NCBI RefSeq assembly: GCF_011290365.1
Contig: NZ_CP049786.1
Location: 2,666,001 to 2,730,000 of the forward strand
DNA from: Leclercia sp. 29361
Lineage (GTDB): Bacteria; Pseudomonadota; Gammaproteobacteria; Enterobacterales; Enterobacteriaceae
Direction of reading: 5' to 3'
Length of the DNA: 64,000 nt
Shown here one piece after another: positions 38,027-45,756 of this stretch (positions are counted from its first letter, which is position 1; every line of letters starts with the position of its first letter). The notes beneath the pieces are model-generated. The model saw nothing but the letters and a program-made list of their open reading frames with translations. It did no database searches and had not been told where the DNA came from. Position numbers and translations under genes: made by a program.

Positions 38027-38744
38027 TACTGATATTTCACGTGGTCGGCTTCAAGATGCATACGCCAACCCGATACTGTCGCCAGCAACCCTGATAGAAA
38101 ATCGTCACGTTCCGATTGAGCGGCAAGTCGAGGTAGCAGAAACGATCATTCGTGACCTGCCTGATGGCAACAAGCTTCTGAACTGGAAAGGCATCCCTGA
38201 GACGAATCAGCTCAATTACCTATGTGAACTTGTCTACAATCTGGAAGGCGGTAATCTGATGGACTATGGGATATCATCTAGCTTGCAATTAATGTGGCAC
38301 ATCAATGAGCTACGAACTCAGAAAAATCTGCCTGCTTACCTAAGAGACGCGGTGGAGAATCGACGAGAGGAACACACTCCCAGTGAAGCGATCAATCTAC
38401 GCCTGAAATTCATCAGAAATATGGTGTGTTTCCGATTACCTAGGGACATCATGGCCGTGAGTAACATTCAGGCCGACGTACTGGCAAAAGTAGGAATCGA
38501 GCCGGGCGATTTTAGCTTCTTTGCTGAGCAGCTTGAAAATATGTTCCTCGACCCACTCCTCACCGCGTTAGATGAATACGGAATTCCCACTCAGATCTCG
38601 ACCCAGCTCAAGAACCTTATCTTGCCATCAGAACATCTTAACGACCTGCTGGCGAAACTTCGGGCCCTAGCTCCCAGAATAGAACACCTCCACCTGACTG
38701 GCTTTGAGAAAACTTTGATGCGTTGGGCTGTGTCCGAAATGTAG
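38027..38744 (+). pseudogene. 3' part of an unknown large gene cut off by the IS element
   Basis: The plus-strand frame is open from the IS edge to the stop, about 238 residues (TDISRGRLQDAYANPILSPA... to ...FEKTLMRWAVSEM). It is soluble and mostly helical, with no cysteine-rich, membrane or nuclease motif seen. The open frame runs back into IS DNA only by chance. It reads like the C-terminal accessory region of a much larger protein, such as a helicase-type defence protein, but I do not recognise it. The terminator at 38782 supports it as the real gene end. Confidence 0.6.
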
Positions 38745-38781
38745 CTCGCTTGCCTATGTGCAGTAATCAAATAATCTAATG

Positions 38782-38810
38782 GCCCTCTGTTTATGACTGA
38801 GGGCTTTTTT
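38782..38810 (+). terminator. Terminator after the truncated plus-strand gene
   Basis: GCCCTC and GAGGGC arms around an 11-base loop are followed by six T residues, about 40 bases after the stop at 38744. Confidence 0.85.
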
Positions 38811-38900
38811 CTGACACCTTCACACCGTATGTTTCTCACTCATATCTCAGGAGCCCAGACGCTGAAATACACCATCAGTTACTGTGTCACCCGTAAAGCA

Positions 38901-40616
38901 TCACAACCATTCAAGATTATCAATTACATATATCAGGTCAGATAGTGGGACACGGTGTGTATAACGGGCTGTGATGCCCAAGCTCTGACTATGCTCATGA
39001 CCTACGATTTGTTGAACCAAAACGTGATTGGATGTCTTAGAAATCATCTCAGAAATGCAACTGTGGCGGATGGAGTGTACGACACGGCGATCTCCGTAAT
39101 CATCCAGAACAGGAATACTCAATTCATCACGCAACTCTTTAAACTGCAATGTGAATGCTTCTGGGTTACCAGCGAATCTTGAAAACAGGAATCCCTTTTT
39201 GCCTCTGACGTACTCCAGAAATCCACATTCAATAAGACGTTCTGAAAGGGGGACTTGTCGTTGTGCTGCATCGGTTTTGCCACCATCTACAGCGATCATA
39301 AGATAATGACGGCCTGTCGCCTCATCCTTTCTTACTTGTTCGTCTTTTAATCGGGTTATTTCACTACGCCTTGCACCAGTATAAGCCAGCAACAACAGAA
39401 CCCATTTGAACGGTGAATCATTCTCCAGTTTCAGAGCCTGACCCACGATTTTCTTCATCTCTGGACGAGCATAGTTGCCGTAACGCTTCTCTGAGACATC
39501 AATCTTTATCCCCTCTGTCGGGGCTGTTTCAAGTATGTCTTTTTCATCCTTCAAGAAGATTTTGAACAATGATGAATAGATTTTCCAATGTTTTCCGGCG
39601 TTAGCAGATGAAGCACAATCCTCTTCAGGGATGTCATCTAGTTCGAGCAATTCTTGTGTGGTTAGTTTTGAATATTTGGGAAGTGTACGCTTCGGAAGTG
39701 ACTTAACTACGGACCAAACCCGCCGCATATCTTGTTTAGAAATATCCTTTACAGGCACATTCCCCAGGATCGCCAGTAACACTTCAAGATAACGATTGTT
39801 ATCACGACTAAGAGTGACACCCCAGTGCGCCCCCTTCTCCGTACAGTACATCTTTATGACATCTTTGAGATGTAGTGTGTCATCACTGGATGATTCTACA
39901 GTTTCACTGTGATCAGTCATTTCTCTTTCAGCGCCTAAGATAAACGCTTTGATCGGGAGGCGTGGTAGGTCTGGATGTTGACGCTGGGTAGCTTCAGCCT
40001 GTTCTACAAGGGTCTGTGTCAGTTGCCTGTATTTCAGCAAATCACCACGATAAAAAGCCTCATAAGCCTGGTATAACATTGCCTTAGCCATTGTTAACTC
40101 GCTAGATGCCTCCTCGATATCGGGTATAATTTCCGGCGCTGGTTGGAGATTATCTAATGTAAGTGATGCCTTAATGAGCGTGGCAAACTCCTGGTCACCT
40201 GTGTGCAATTGCTGGAGGTTGTAATCTGCATATCCCGCCGCTTGATCAATGGATTTGTCTACATCAATGTGCCCACCAGGGAACATTTTTTTATGCGATT
40301 TCCCGACCTCTGGAATAGTTTTCGCCTCGATAGCATTCATAGACAACCAATGCACAAGAAACTTATCAACATCCCTCTTTGATGCCTTCCGCACTCCTGC
40401 AATCTCATTTTTGAAAGCATCTTCTGACATCGCCCCACTTTGAACAAGAGGGATATATGGCATTAAACGTGACATTGTCACCTCAGCCAATTTTAGGGAA
40501 TCAGTTCCGAGAGATTGACGAAAGAACGCACCAGACGGCAACCGGAAATTCACATAGAAAATGTTGCCGCGTCTGGTGGTAAATTTGGGATTGTTGTACA
40601 GTCGTTTGTTTGTCAT
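38901..40616 (-). CDS. Tyrosine-type site-specific integrase of the island
   Basis: A 571-residue tyrosine recombinase, longer than typical phage integrases. The N-terminus (FTTRRGNIFYVNFRLPSGAFF) is a small beta domain likely to bind arm sites. The catalytic residues are in the C-terminal third: Arg in YTGARRSEIT, HSIRH for His-x-x-Arg, the second His in QIVGHEH, and the nucleophile Tyr in ITARYTHRV. The start is 82 bases from the right repeat, with transcription pointing into the island. No excisionase is recognised next to it. Confidence 0.92.
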   Translation of the reverse strand: MTNKRLYNNPKFTTRRGNIFYVNFRLPSGAFFRQSLGTDSLKLAEVTMSRLMPYIPLVQSGAMSEDAFKNEIAGVRKASKRDVDKFLVHWLSMNAIEAKTIPEVGKSHKKMFPGGHIDVDKSIDQAAGYADYNLQQLHTGDQEFATLIKASLTLDNLQPAPEIIPDIEEASSELTMAKAMLYQAYEAFYRGDLLKYRQLTQTLVEQAEATQRQHPDLPRLPIKAFILGAEREMTDHSETVESSSDDTLHLKDVIKMYCTEKGAHWGVTLSRDNNRYLEVLLAILGNVPVKDISKQDMRRVWSVVKSLPKRTLPKYSKLTTQELLELDDIPEEDCASSANAGKHWKIYSSLFKIFLKDEKDILETAPTEGIKIDVSEKRYGNYARPEMKKIVGQALKLENDSPFKWVLLLLAYTGARRSEITRLKDEQVRKDEATGRHYLMIAVDGGKTDAAQRQVPLSERLIECGFLEYVRGKKGFLFSRFAGNPEAFTLQFKELRDELSIPVLDDYGDRRVVHSIRHSCISEMISKTSNHVLVQQIVGHEHSQSLGITARYTHRVPLSDLIYVIDNLEWL

Positions 40617-40697
40617 CGTGTGACATCCATTGTTGTCAAATCAATAGGTTAGATTCAGCTCACACGATAAGTTATTGATTCAACGCGCTGTTTGTAG

Positions 40698-40712
40698 GCC
40701 TTCACAGGCGTC
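40698..40712 (+). repeat. Right copy of 15-bp direct repeat, candidate attR
   Basis: GCCTTCACAGGCGTC is identical and in the same orientation as the copy at 32930. It lies 82 bases before the intact integrase start on one side and 80 bases before the broken integrase start on the other. Confidence 0.65.
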
Positions 40713-40791
40713 TGGTATACTTTCGAAAACAACGAGTCAAGCCCAAAAAGACCTTAACTCGCTGATCTATAACTCTTTCATAGCACACAAA

Positions 40792-40965
40792 ATGGCGGGC
40801 AAGGTGCCGCACATAGTGATTCATGGCCGCACATACTACATGAATTTTAGACTAAATGATTCAACAAGTTTTGTGCAGCAGCGTTCTGGTATGGATAACC
40901 TGAAGCAAACCCAACAGATCGGCTCTCTCGTACAGATATGGCCGTCAGATTTCGTTATGCTGTAG
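40792..40965 (+). pseudogene. N-terminal remnant of a second integrase
   Basis: This 57-codon frame from ATG (MAGKVPHIVIHGRTYYMNFR...) resembles the first 50 residues of the intact integrase (RRGNIFYVNFRL...), with YYMNFRL aligning to FYVNFRL and the following STSFVQQRSGMDNLK to GAFFRQSLGTDSLK. It then runs directly into the end of hcp. It looks like the start of a related integrase, in mirror orientation across the att repeat, whose remainder was deleted. No catalytic part remains. Confidence 0.65.
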
Positions 40966-41446
40966 GGCGCTCGTTCCAGGCGTCGGTATGCTGAATGTTG
41001 CCATCCACTATGCGCCAGGTGATTTTCTCATATTGGATACTGATGCTTTCTACGTGGTTCATTTTATCGTTCCCCGATAATTTAACGTTAGGTACAGCGC
41101 AGTTAACGCCAATAATCTTCACGTTTTCCATCAACACCGTGTAATAGCAGACTTCTTGTCCTGCATCGTTAATGTGATAAAACTTAATCTCTGCACTTTT
41201 CAGCGTCTGACCTGTAGATGCTGCTTTATAAAGGTAGGGCGTGGAGCTATCCACTTCCTTTTCAATCATCATGGATGAGTGCTGGCGTGTCCCGGTGATT
41301 TTACCGTTAGCACTGTCTACAGGCAGGTTTATCCCGTGGCTTAACCCTATTATCTCTATACTTCCTTCACGATCCTGAACGTCGACTGATCCTTTAATAT
41401 CTGCGCCACCATCGTCTTTCAACCACATATACGGAGGGATTGGCAT
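40955..41446 (-). CDS. hcp: Type VI secretion tube protein Hcp
   Basis: A 163-residue Hcp-family protein (MPIPPYMWLKDDGGADIKGS...), which stacks as hexameric rings in the T6SS tube and carries effectors in its lumen. The family signature stretches DREGSIEIIGLSHGI, GTRQHSSMMIEKEVD and VCYYTVLMENV are present, and there is no C-terminal toxin extension. It follows the small membrane protein by one base and has the Shine-Dalgarno TAAGGAGC. No other T6SS core genes are in the window, so it is an orphan hcp that would rely on an apparatus encoded elsewhere. Confidence 0.93.
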   Translation of the reverse strand: MPIPPYMWLKDDGGADIKGSVDVQDREGSIEIIGLSHGINLPVDSANGKITGTRQHSSMMIEKEVDSSTPYLYKAASTGQTLKSAEIKFYHINDAGQEVCYYTVLMENVKIIGVNCAVPNVKLSGNDKMNHVESISIQYEKITWRIVDGNIQHTDAWNERPTA

Positions 41447-41447
41447 T

Positions 41448-41720
41448 TTATTTGCTCCTTATTTTTTTGATTAACTTCATTGTTATGACATAGATAAATA
41501 TAGCTACTGGCAAGATAGCAATTATGTGAATATATAAATACAGATCATAAAAATTATCCGCACCAATCTCATCCGGCCCATAAATAATATGACCAATGCG
41601 TGTGGCTAAGTCATCGTTAAACCAGAGTTCAGGGTCACCTATCAGGCGGCCTACAACTATAAATAATGCAATAAAATAAATAACTTTACTTATTCTACGA
41701 ACGAATGTTGTTATAGCCAC
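41448..41720 (-). CDS. Small membrane protein, probable T6SS immunity protein
   Basis: About 90 residues with two membrane helices (roughly VIYFIALFIVVGRLIG and IHIIAILPVAIFIYVITM) and a polar loop between them (DPELWFNDDLATRIGHIIYG). It lies between a peptidoglycan-targeting effector and hcp and overlaps the effector's 3' end, as effector-immunity pairs often do. The start is uncertain: GTG at 41720 is best placed behind GGAGG; CTG or TTG one or two codons upstream are possible. The immunity role is inferred from context and topology. Confidence 0.7.
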   Translation of the reverse strand: MAITTFVRRISKVIYFIALFIVVGRLIGDPELWFNDDLATRIGHIIYGPDEIGADNFYDLYLYIHIIAILPVAIFIYVITMKLIKKIRSK

Positions 41721-42216
41721 CAGCAACTACCTCCACCCATCCTCTCGCCATCAACGACCGCATACAGGGAACCTGAACAAGTGATGTATTCATAAGCGCA
41801 TTATAAATCATCGCAAAATCAGAATTATGAGCGATTGTTATGCAGCCTTTTGACGAAGCACCGGGATGCAAACGGAAGCTACCGCGCTTAACACCCTCTA
41901 TCCAGGCATTATCGTCGATTCCCCAATCATCTCGCCACAAGGCAAACCAATCCGATTTACCAAAAGGGCTGATATTCAGTATTCTCTTTGTAAAATCTTT
42001 AATTTCAAGTTGCTTTTGCGAGAACCAGTTCCCCTCATGCCGATCCACAATCCAATACTTACCGGGTGGAATTGGGCCATTGTCAGGAATATTTCGGCAT
42101 CCCCCATTATTGCGACAAACGCCTTTACCTGAGTGCGCCATAAACACACCCACACCGTACAAATTAAATGGTGCATAGTCTGCCCCGTTCAGAATTAACG
42201 TCCCTTGTAACGCCAT
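41695..42216 (-). CDS. Tlde1-like T6SS effector (L,D-transpeptidase fold, DUF2778)
   Basis: A 173-residue protein with an L,D-transpeptidase-like signature. The N-terminal GKGVCRNNGGCRNIPDNGPIP-type turn is followed by PGKYWIVDR, and the catalytic motif is RLHPGASSKGC with His117, Ser122 and Cys125. Tlde1 effectors of Salmonella T6SS have this size and motif order; they act in the target periplasm, trimming peptidoglycan stem peptides and exchanging D-amino acids. No Sec signal is present, consistent with T6SS delivery. Next come the probable immunity gene and hcp. The family call is by pattern only. Confidence 0.8.
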   Translation of the reverse strand: MALQGTLILNGADYAPFNLYGVGVFMAHSGKGVCRNNGGCRNIPDNGPIPPGKYWIVDRHEGNWFSQKQLEIKDFTKRILNISPFGKSDWFALWRDDWGIDDNAWIEGVKRGSFRLHPGASSKGCITIAHNSDFAMIYNALMNTSLVQVPCMRSLMARGWVEVVAGGYNNIRS

Positions 42217-42416
42217 AGATAACCCTTTTACTTATAAATATGTATTCACGTATCGTACATCTACATATTCATGCGGGAATAGTGTCATTCCGGACACTGG
42301 CTCATTTTCAGAGAATAACAAGACATTAAACGTACGAAAAAATAAGAGAGGTGTTAATAACAGGGCCATAGTAGCGAAAATTTTATGCTAATGAGATGGC
42401 CCCGTAATAGAGGAAT
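42217..42416. other. Gap between the T6SS cassette and yciO
   Basis: 200 AT-rich bases. It should hold the promoter of the effector gene and the right boundary of the accessory DNA. GTGTC-ATTCCG-GACAC is a short hairpin near 42290. GGGCCAT...ATGGCCC arms near 42362-42405 may form a weak terminator after yciO. No third copy of the att repeat is found here. Confidence 0.5.
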
Positions 42417-43037
42417 TTACAGGAAAGGTTTAACGTCCCCTACCCCTTCACGCAGTACTACCGGGGCATCTTCCGTTAAATCGACGACCGTGGTCGGTTG
42501 CTGGCCGAGGTAGCCGCCGTGAATAACCAAATCCACCTGTTTCTCCAGACGATCTTTGATCTCATCCGGATCGGATTCGGTAAAGTCGCTGCCCGGCAGC
42601 ATCAGCGAGGTCGAGAGCATCGGCTCACCCAACGTCTCGAGCAGCGCCTGGGCAATCGGGTTCGATGGCACGCGCATCCCGATAGTTTTGCGTTTTTCCT
42701 GCAGCAGGCGACGCGGCACCTCTTTTGTCCCTTTGAGGATAAAGGTGTAGTTGCCCGGGGTGTTATTTTTGATCAACCGAAACGCCACGTTATCCACGTA
42801 GGAGTAGGTCGACAGCTCCGACAGATCGCGACACATCAGGGTAAAGTTGTGCCCGTTCGGGATGTGGCGGATCCGGCAAATGCGCTCCATCGCGCCTTTG
42901 TCTTCAATCTTACAGCCCAAAGCGTAACCTGAATCGGTTGGGTAGACGATAACGCCGCCCTTACGCACGATCTCCACGGCCTGATTAATCAAACGCGGCT
43001 GCGGATTGTCAGGATGGATATAAAAAAATTGGCTCAT
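42417..43037 (-). CDS. yciO: YciO, Sua5/YrdC-family protein
   Basis: A 206-residue paralogue of TsaC/Sua5 (threonylcarbamoyl-AMP synthase fold), the E. coli YciO length. Family stretches include GGVIVYPTDSGYALGC and the nucleotide-binding KRKTIGMRVPSNPIA. Its own reaction is not settled; it cannot normally replace TsaC in E. coli. The ATG overlaps the rnm stop (ATGA), so the two are co-translated. Confidence 0.93.
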   Translation of the reverse strand: MSQFFYIHPDNPQPRLINQAVEIVRKGGVIVYPTDSGYALGCKIEDKGAMERICRIRHIPNGHNFTLMCRDLSELSTYSYVDNVAFRLIKNNTPGNYTFILKGTKEVPRRLLQEKRKTIGMRVPSNPIAQALLETLGEPMLSTSLMLPGSDFTESDPDEIKDRLEKQVDLVIHGGYLGQQPTTVVDLTEDAPVVLREGVGDVKPFL

Positions 43038-43915
43038 ACTTCCCTCTCTTCAATTGGCGTTGGCTGCTCCCAGAGTTGCCACACTGGCTCGACGCCACCG
43101 GGTAACCAGAGCTTGCGTCCCAGCTCGATCCACGGGCAAGGCTGATGAAAATCAGAGCCCTGGGAGCCCAGGAGGCCGTACTGGCGGGCATACTCAGCCA
43201 GTTGACTGCGCTCGTTGGGCGCCTGCTGACACTGCGCGACTTCCATCGCGTCTCCGCCGTGTTCGGCAAAGTACGCCAGCAGACGTTTCAGCCATTTGGC
43301 AGAAAGGTTATACCGCCCGGGATGGGCCAGCACCGCCTTTCCGCCAGAATGATGAATGACATCAATAGCTTGTTCTATTGTACACCACTGGGGAGGAACG
43401 TATCCGGTTTTCCCCCGTGCGAGATATTTTTTAAACACATCCGCGATGTTATTCGCCTTCCCGGCCTCAACCAGAAAACGGGCAAAGTGTGCCCGGGTTA
43501 CCGCGCCGCCTTTGGCCAGACGCAGCGCCCCTTCCCAGGCGCCGGGGATGTGGGCTTTATCCAGCCGCTCGGCGATCAGTTCTGCCCGCAGAATGCGACG
43601 CGCCTTCTGCTGGTCCAGGAACGCGCGCAGGGTCGGGTTCTCAATGTCGATGTTCAGCCCGACGATATGGATCTCATGGTTTTCCCAGACGGTGGAAATT
43701 TCCACGCCTGCTATGAGTGTAAGCGGCAATTCACTGCGGGCAATTTCCGCCCGCGCGGCCGCAATGGCCTCGGTGGTATCGTGATCGGTGATCGCCAGCG
43801 TGCCGACGCGCATCTCATGGGCGCGATGGACAAGTTCTTCGGGCGTAAGCAGGCCATCAGAGGCCTGAGTGTGGCTGTGTAAATCGTAAATCACTGCGTA
43901 ATTCGTGTCGCTCAA
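43034..43915 (-). CDS. rnm: 5'-3' exoribonuclease Rnm / RNase AM (YciV, TrpH)
   Basis: A 293-residue PHP-domain phosphoesterase, the E. coli length if started at TTG (LSDTNYAVIYDLHSHT) behind GGGAGCCGC; a GTG five codons upstream is the alternative. Metal ligands are in DLHSHTQASDG, ITDHDTTE, GVEISTVWENHEIH, LAHPGRY and GSDFHQP. It trims 5' ends of rRNA precursors and cleaves 3',5'-bisphosphates. It is divergent from trpL, as in E. coli. Confidence 0.93.
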   Translation of the reverse strand: MSDTNYAVIYDLHSHTQASDGLLTPEELVHRAHEMRVGTLAITDHDTTEAIAAARAEIARSELPLTLIAGVEISTVWENHEIHIVGLNIDIENPTLRAFLDQQKARRILRAELIAERLDKAHIPGAWEGALRLAKGGAVTRAHFARFLVEAGKANNIADVFKKYLARGKTGYVPPQWCTIEQAIDVIHHSGGKAVLAHPGRYNLSAKWLKRLLAYFAEHGGDAMEVAQCQQAPNERSQLAEYARQYGLLGSQGSDFHQPCPWIELGRKLWLPGGVEPVWQLWEQPTPIEEREV

Positions 43916-43991
43916 AGCGGCTCCCGTCACTCTTCTTCAATATCTGCGCCGCCATAATAACGTTATGTGGTGAAATTCTGAAATCGGGGGG

Positions 43992-44027
43992 TTGACATTA
44001 CGCCATCGAACTAGTTAACTAGTACGC
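43992..44027 (+). promoter_or_regulatory. trp promoter and TrpR operator
   Basis: The -35 TTGACA (43992-43997) and -10 TTAACT (44015-44020) are 17 bases apart. The overlapping palindrome CGAACTAGTTAACTAGTACG (44007 on) is identical to the E. coli trp operator, so repression by tryptophan-bound TrpR is expected. Confidence 0.95.
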
Positions 44028-44053
44028 AAGTTCACTCAACGAGGTATCTGAAA

Positions 44054-44098
44054 ATGACCGCACATTTCACTCTGCATGGCTGGTGGCGCACTTCCTGA
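44054..44098 (+). CDS. trpL: trp operon leader peptide TrpL
   Basis: A 14-residue leader peptide, MTAHFTLHGWWRTS, with the tandem Trp codons that sense charged tRNA-Trp. The N-terminal half differs from E. coli ([14 protein letters not shown]), but the Trp-Trp-Arg-Thr-Ser end is the same. The downstream attenuator hairpin is intact. Confidence 0.95.
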   Translation: MTAHFTLHGWWRTS

Positions 44099-44143
44099 TA
44101 ATCGGGCAGTGTCGTACGTCTGCGTCATGCAAACAGATACCTG

Positions 44144-44167
44144 GCCCGCCACTGAGCGGGCTTTTTT
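44144..44167 (+). terminator. trp attenuator (3:4 terminator hairpin)
   Basis: GCCCGC-CACTGA-GCGGGC followed by six T residues, 45 bases after the trpL stop. It is the transcription-attenuation terminator preceding trpE. Confidence 0.95.
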
Positions 44168-44193
44168 ATGAACAGAATAAAGAGAACAACAAC

Positions 44194-45756
44194 ATGCATA
44201 CAGCCAAACCAACCCTTGAACTGCTGACCCGCGAGGCGGCGTATCGCCACAACCCAACCGCCCTGTTCCATCAGGTCTGCGGCGCGCGCCCTGCCACGTT
44301 ACTGCTCGAGTCTGCGGATATCGACAGTAAGGACGATCTGAAAAGCCTGCTGCTGGTTGACAGCGCGCTGCGCATCACCGCCCTGGGCGACACCGTCACC
44401 CTGCAGGCACTTTCCGAAAACGGCGCAGCGCTGCTCTGTTTGCTGGACGGCGTGCTGCCGGCAGGCATCGAGAATGAACATCGCCCGGACCAGCGCATCC
44501 TGCACTTCCCACCGGTGAGCCAGCTGCTGGACGAAGATGCCCGCCTCTGCTCGCTGTCGGTGTTTGATGCCTTCCGTCTGCTGCAGGGGCTGGTGAACGT
44601 GCCGGAACATGAGCGCGAAGCGATGTTCTTCGGCGGGCTGTTTGCTTATGACCTGGTTGCCGGTTTTGAGGAACTGCCGGAGCTTGAACAGGGCAACCGC
44701 TGCCCGGACTACTGCTTCTATCTGGCAGAAACCTTACTGGTGATCGACCACCAGAAAAAATACACCCGCATTCAGGCCAGCCTGTTTACGCCATTACTGG
44801 CGGAGAAACAGCGACTGGAGCAGCGCATCGCCCAGTTGCAGGAGCAGGTGAATGAAGCGCCACCGGCGTTGCCGGTGCAGCGCGTGGAGCAGATGCGTTG
44901 TGATGTCAGCCAGACGGACGATGAGTTTGGCGTGGTGGTGCGTCAGATGCAGAAAGCGATTCGCGCTGGCGAGATTTTCCAGGTAGTGCCGTCCCGTCGC
45001 TTCTCCCTGCCCTGCCCGTCCCCGCTGGCGGCCTACGACGTGCTGAAGAAGAGCAACCCCAGCCCGTATATGTTCTTTATGCAGGATAACGATTTCACGC
45101 TGTTCGGCGCCTCGCCGGAGAGCTCCCTGAAGTACGACGCCACCAGCCGTCAGATTGAAATCTATCCGATTGCCGGTACCCGTCCGCGCGGTCGCCACGC
45201 CGACGGTTCTCTGGATCGCGATCTCGACAGCCGCATTGAGCTGGAGATGCGTACCGACCAGAAAGAGATGTCCGAGCACCTGATGCTGGTGGACCTGGCG
45301 CGTAACGACCTGGCGCGCATCTGTACCCCAGGCAGCCGTTACGTGGCCGATTTAACCAAAGTGGACCGTTACTCCTTCGTGATGCACCTGGTCTCCCGCG
45401 TGGTGGGCGAACTGCGTCAGGATCTCGATGTGCTGCACGCCTACCGGGCCTGCATGAACATGGGCACCCTGAGCGGCGCGCCGAAAGTCCGCGCCATGCA
45501 GCTTATCGCCCAGGCCGAAGGTCGACGTCGCGGCAGCTACGGCGGTGCGGTGGGTTACTTCACGGCACATGGCGATCTGGATACCTGCATCGTGATCCGC
45601 TCTGCCTACGTTGAAGAAGGGATCGCTACTGTCCAGGCGGGCGCAGGCGTTGTGCTCGACTCGGTTCCGCAGTCTGAAGCTGACGAAACCCGCAATAAGG
45701 CCCGCGCTGTACTGCGCGCCATTGCGACTGCCCATCACGCACAGGAGATTTTCTGA
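44194..45756 (+). CDS. trpE: Anthranilate synthase component I (TrpE)
   Basis: A 520-residue enzyme that, with TrpG, makes anthranilate from chorismate. The start [18 protein letters not shown] follows the attenuator; a longer frame upstream crosses the leader and is rejected. The N-terminal LLES (about residues 37-40) belongs to the tryptophan feedback site. The chorismate-binding core includes IAGTRPRGR and [12 protein letters not shown]. The stop overlaps the trpGD start (TGATG), the classic coupling. Confidence 0.97.
   Translation: MHTAKPTLELLTREAAYRHNPTALFHQVCGARPATLLLESADIDSKDDLKSLLLVDSALRITALGDTVTLQALSENGAALLCLLDGVLPAGIENEHRPDQRILHFPPVSQLLDEDARLCSLSVFDAFRLLQGLVNVPEHEREAMFFGGLFAYDLVAGFEELPELEQGNRCPDYCFYLAETLLVIDHQKKYTRIQASLFTPLLAEKQRLEQRIAQLQEQVNEAPPALPVQRVEQMRCDVSQTDDEFGVVVRQMQKAIRAGEIFQVVPSRRFSLPCPSPLAAYDVLKKSNPSPYMFFMQDNDFTLFGASPESSLKYDATSRQIEIYPIAGTRPRGRHADGSLDRDLDSRIELEMRTDQKEMSEHLMLVDLARNDLARICTPGSRYVADLTKVDRYSFVMHLVSRVVGELRQDLDVLHAYRACMNMGTLSGAPKVRAMQLIAQAEGRRRGSYGGAVGYFTAHGDLDTCIVIRSAYVEEGIATVQAGAGVVLDSVPQSEADETRNKARAVLRAIATAHHAQEIF

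Larger units (their letters stand above)
32930..40712. mobile_element. Small integrated island (satellite-like) at the rluB 5' side
   Basis: About 7.8 kb is bounded by the direct repeat GCCTTCACAGGCGTC at 32930 and 40698. A tyrosine integrase at the right end points inward from the repeat. The left half is an operon of a Fur-like regulator, three small genes and a primase-helicase-type ATPase, with candidate iterons. The middle is a cargo slot now holding two gene remnants and an IS3-family element. No capsid, terminase or lysis gene is seen. The AT-rich composition contrasts with both flanks, and K-12 has no such element here. Exact att limits are inferred. Confidence 0.75.

Noticed and set aside
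37890..38744. 284-codon frame running from inside the IS into the right-hand fragment
   Set aside because: The first 45 or so codons are IS DNA read out of frame with OrfB; only the part after 38026 looks like a real, but truncated, gene.
32930..40712. Complete prophage
   Set aside because: No terminase, capsid, portal, tail or lysis genes; too short. A satellite-like island fits better.
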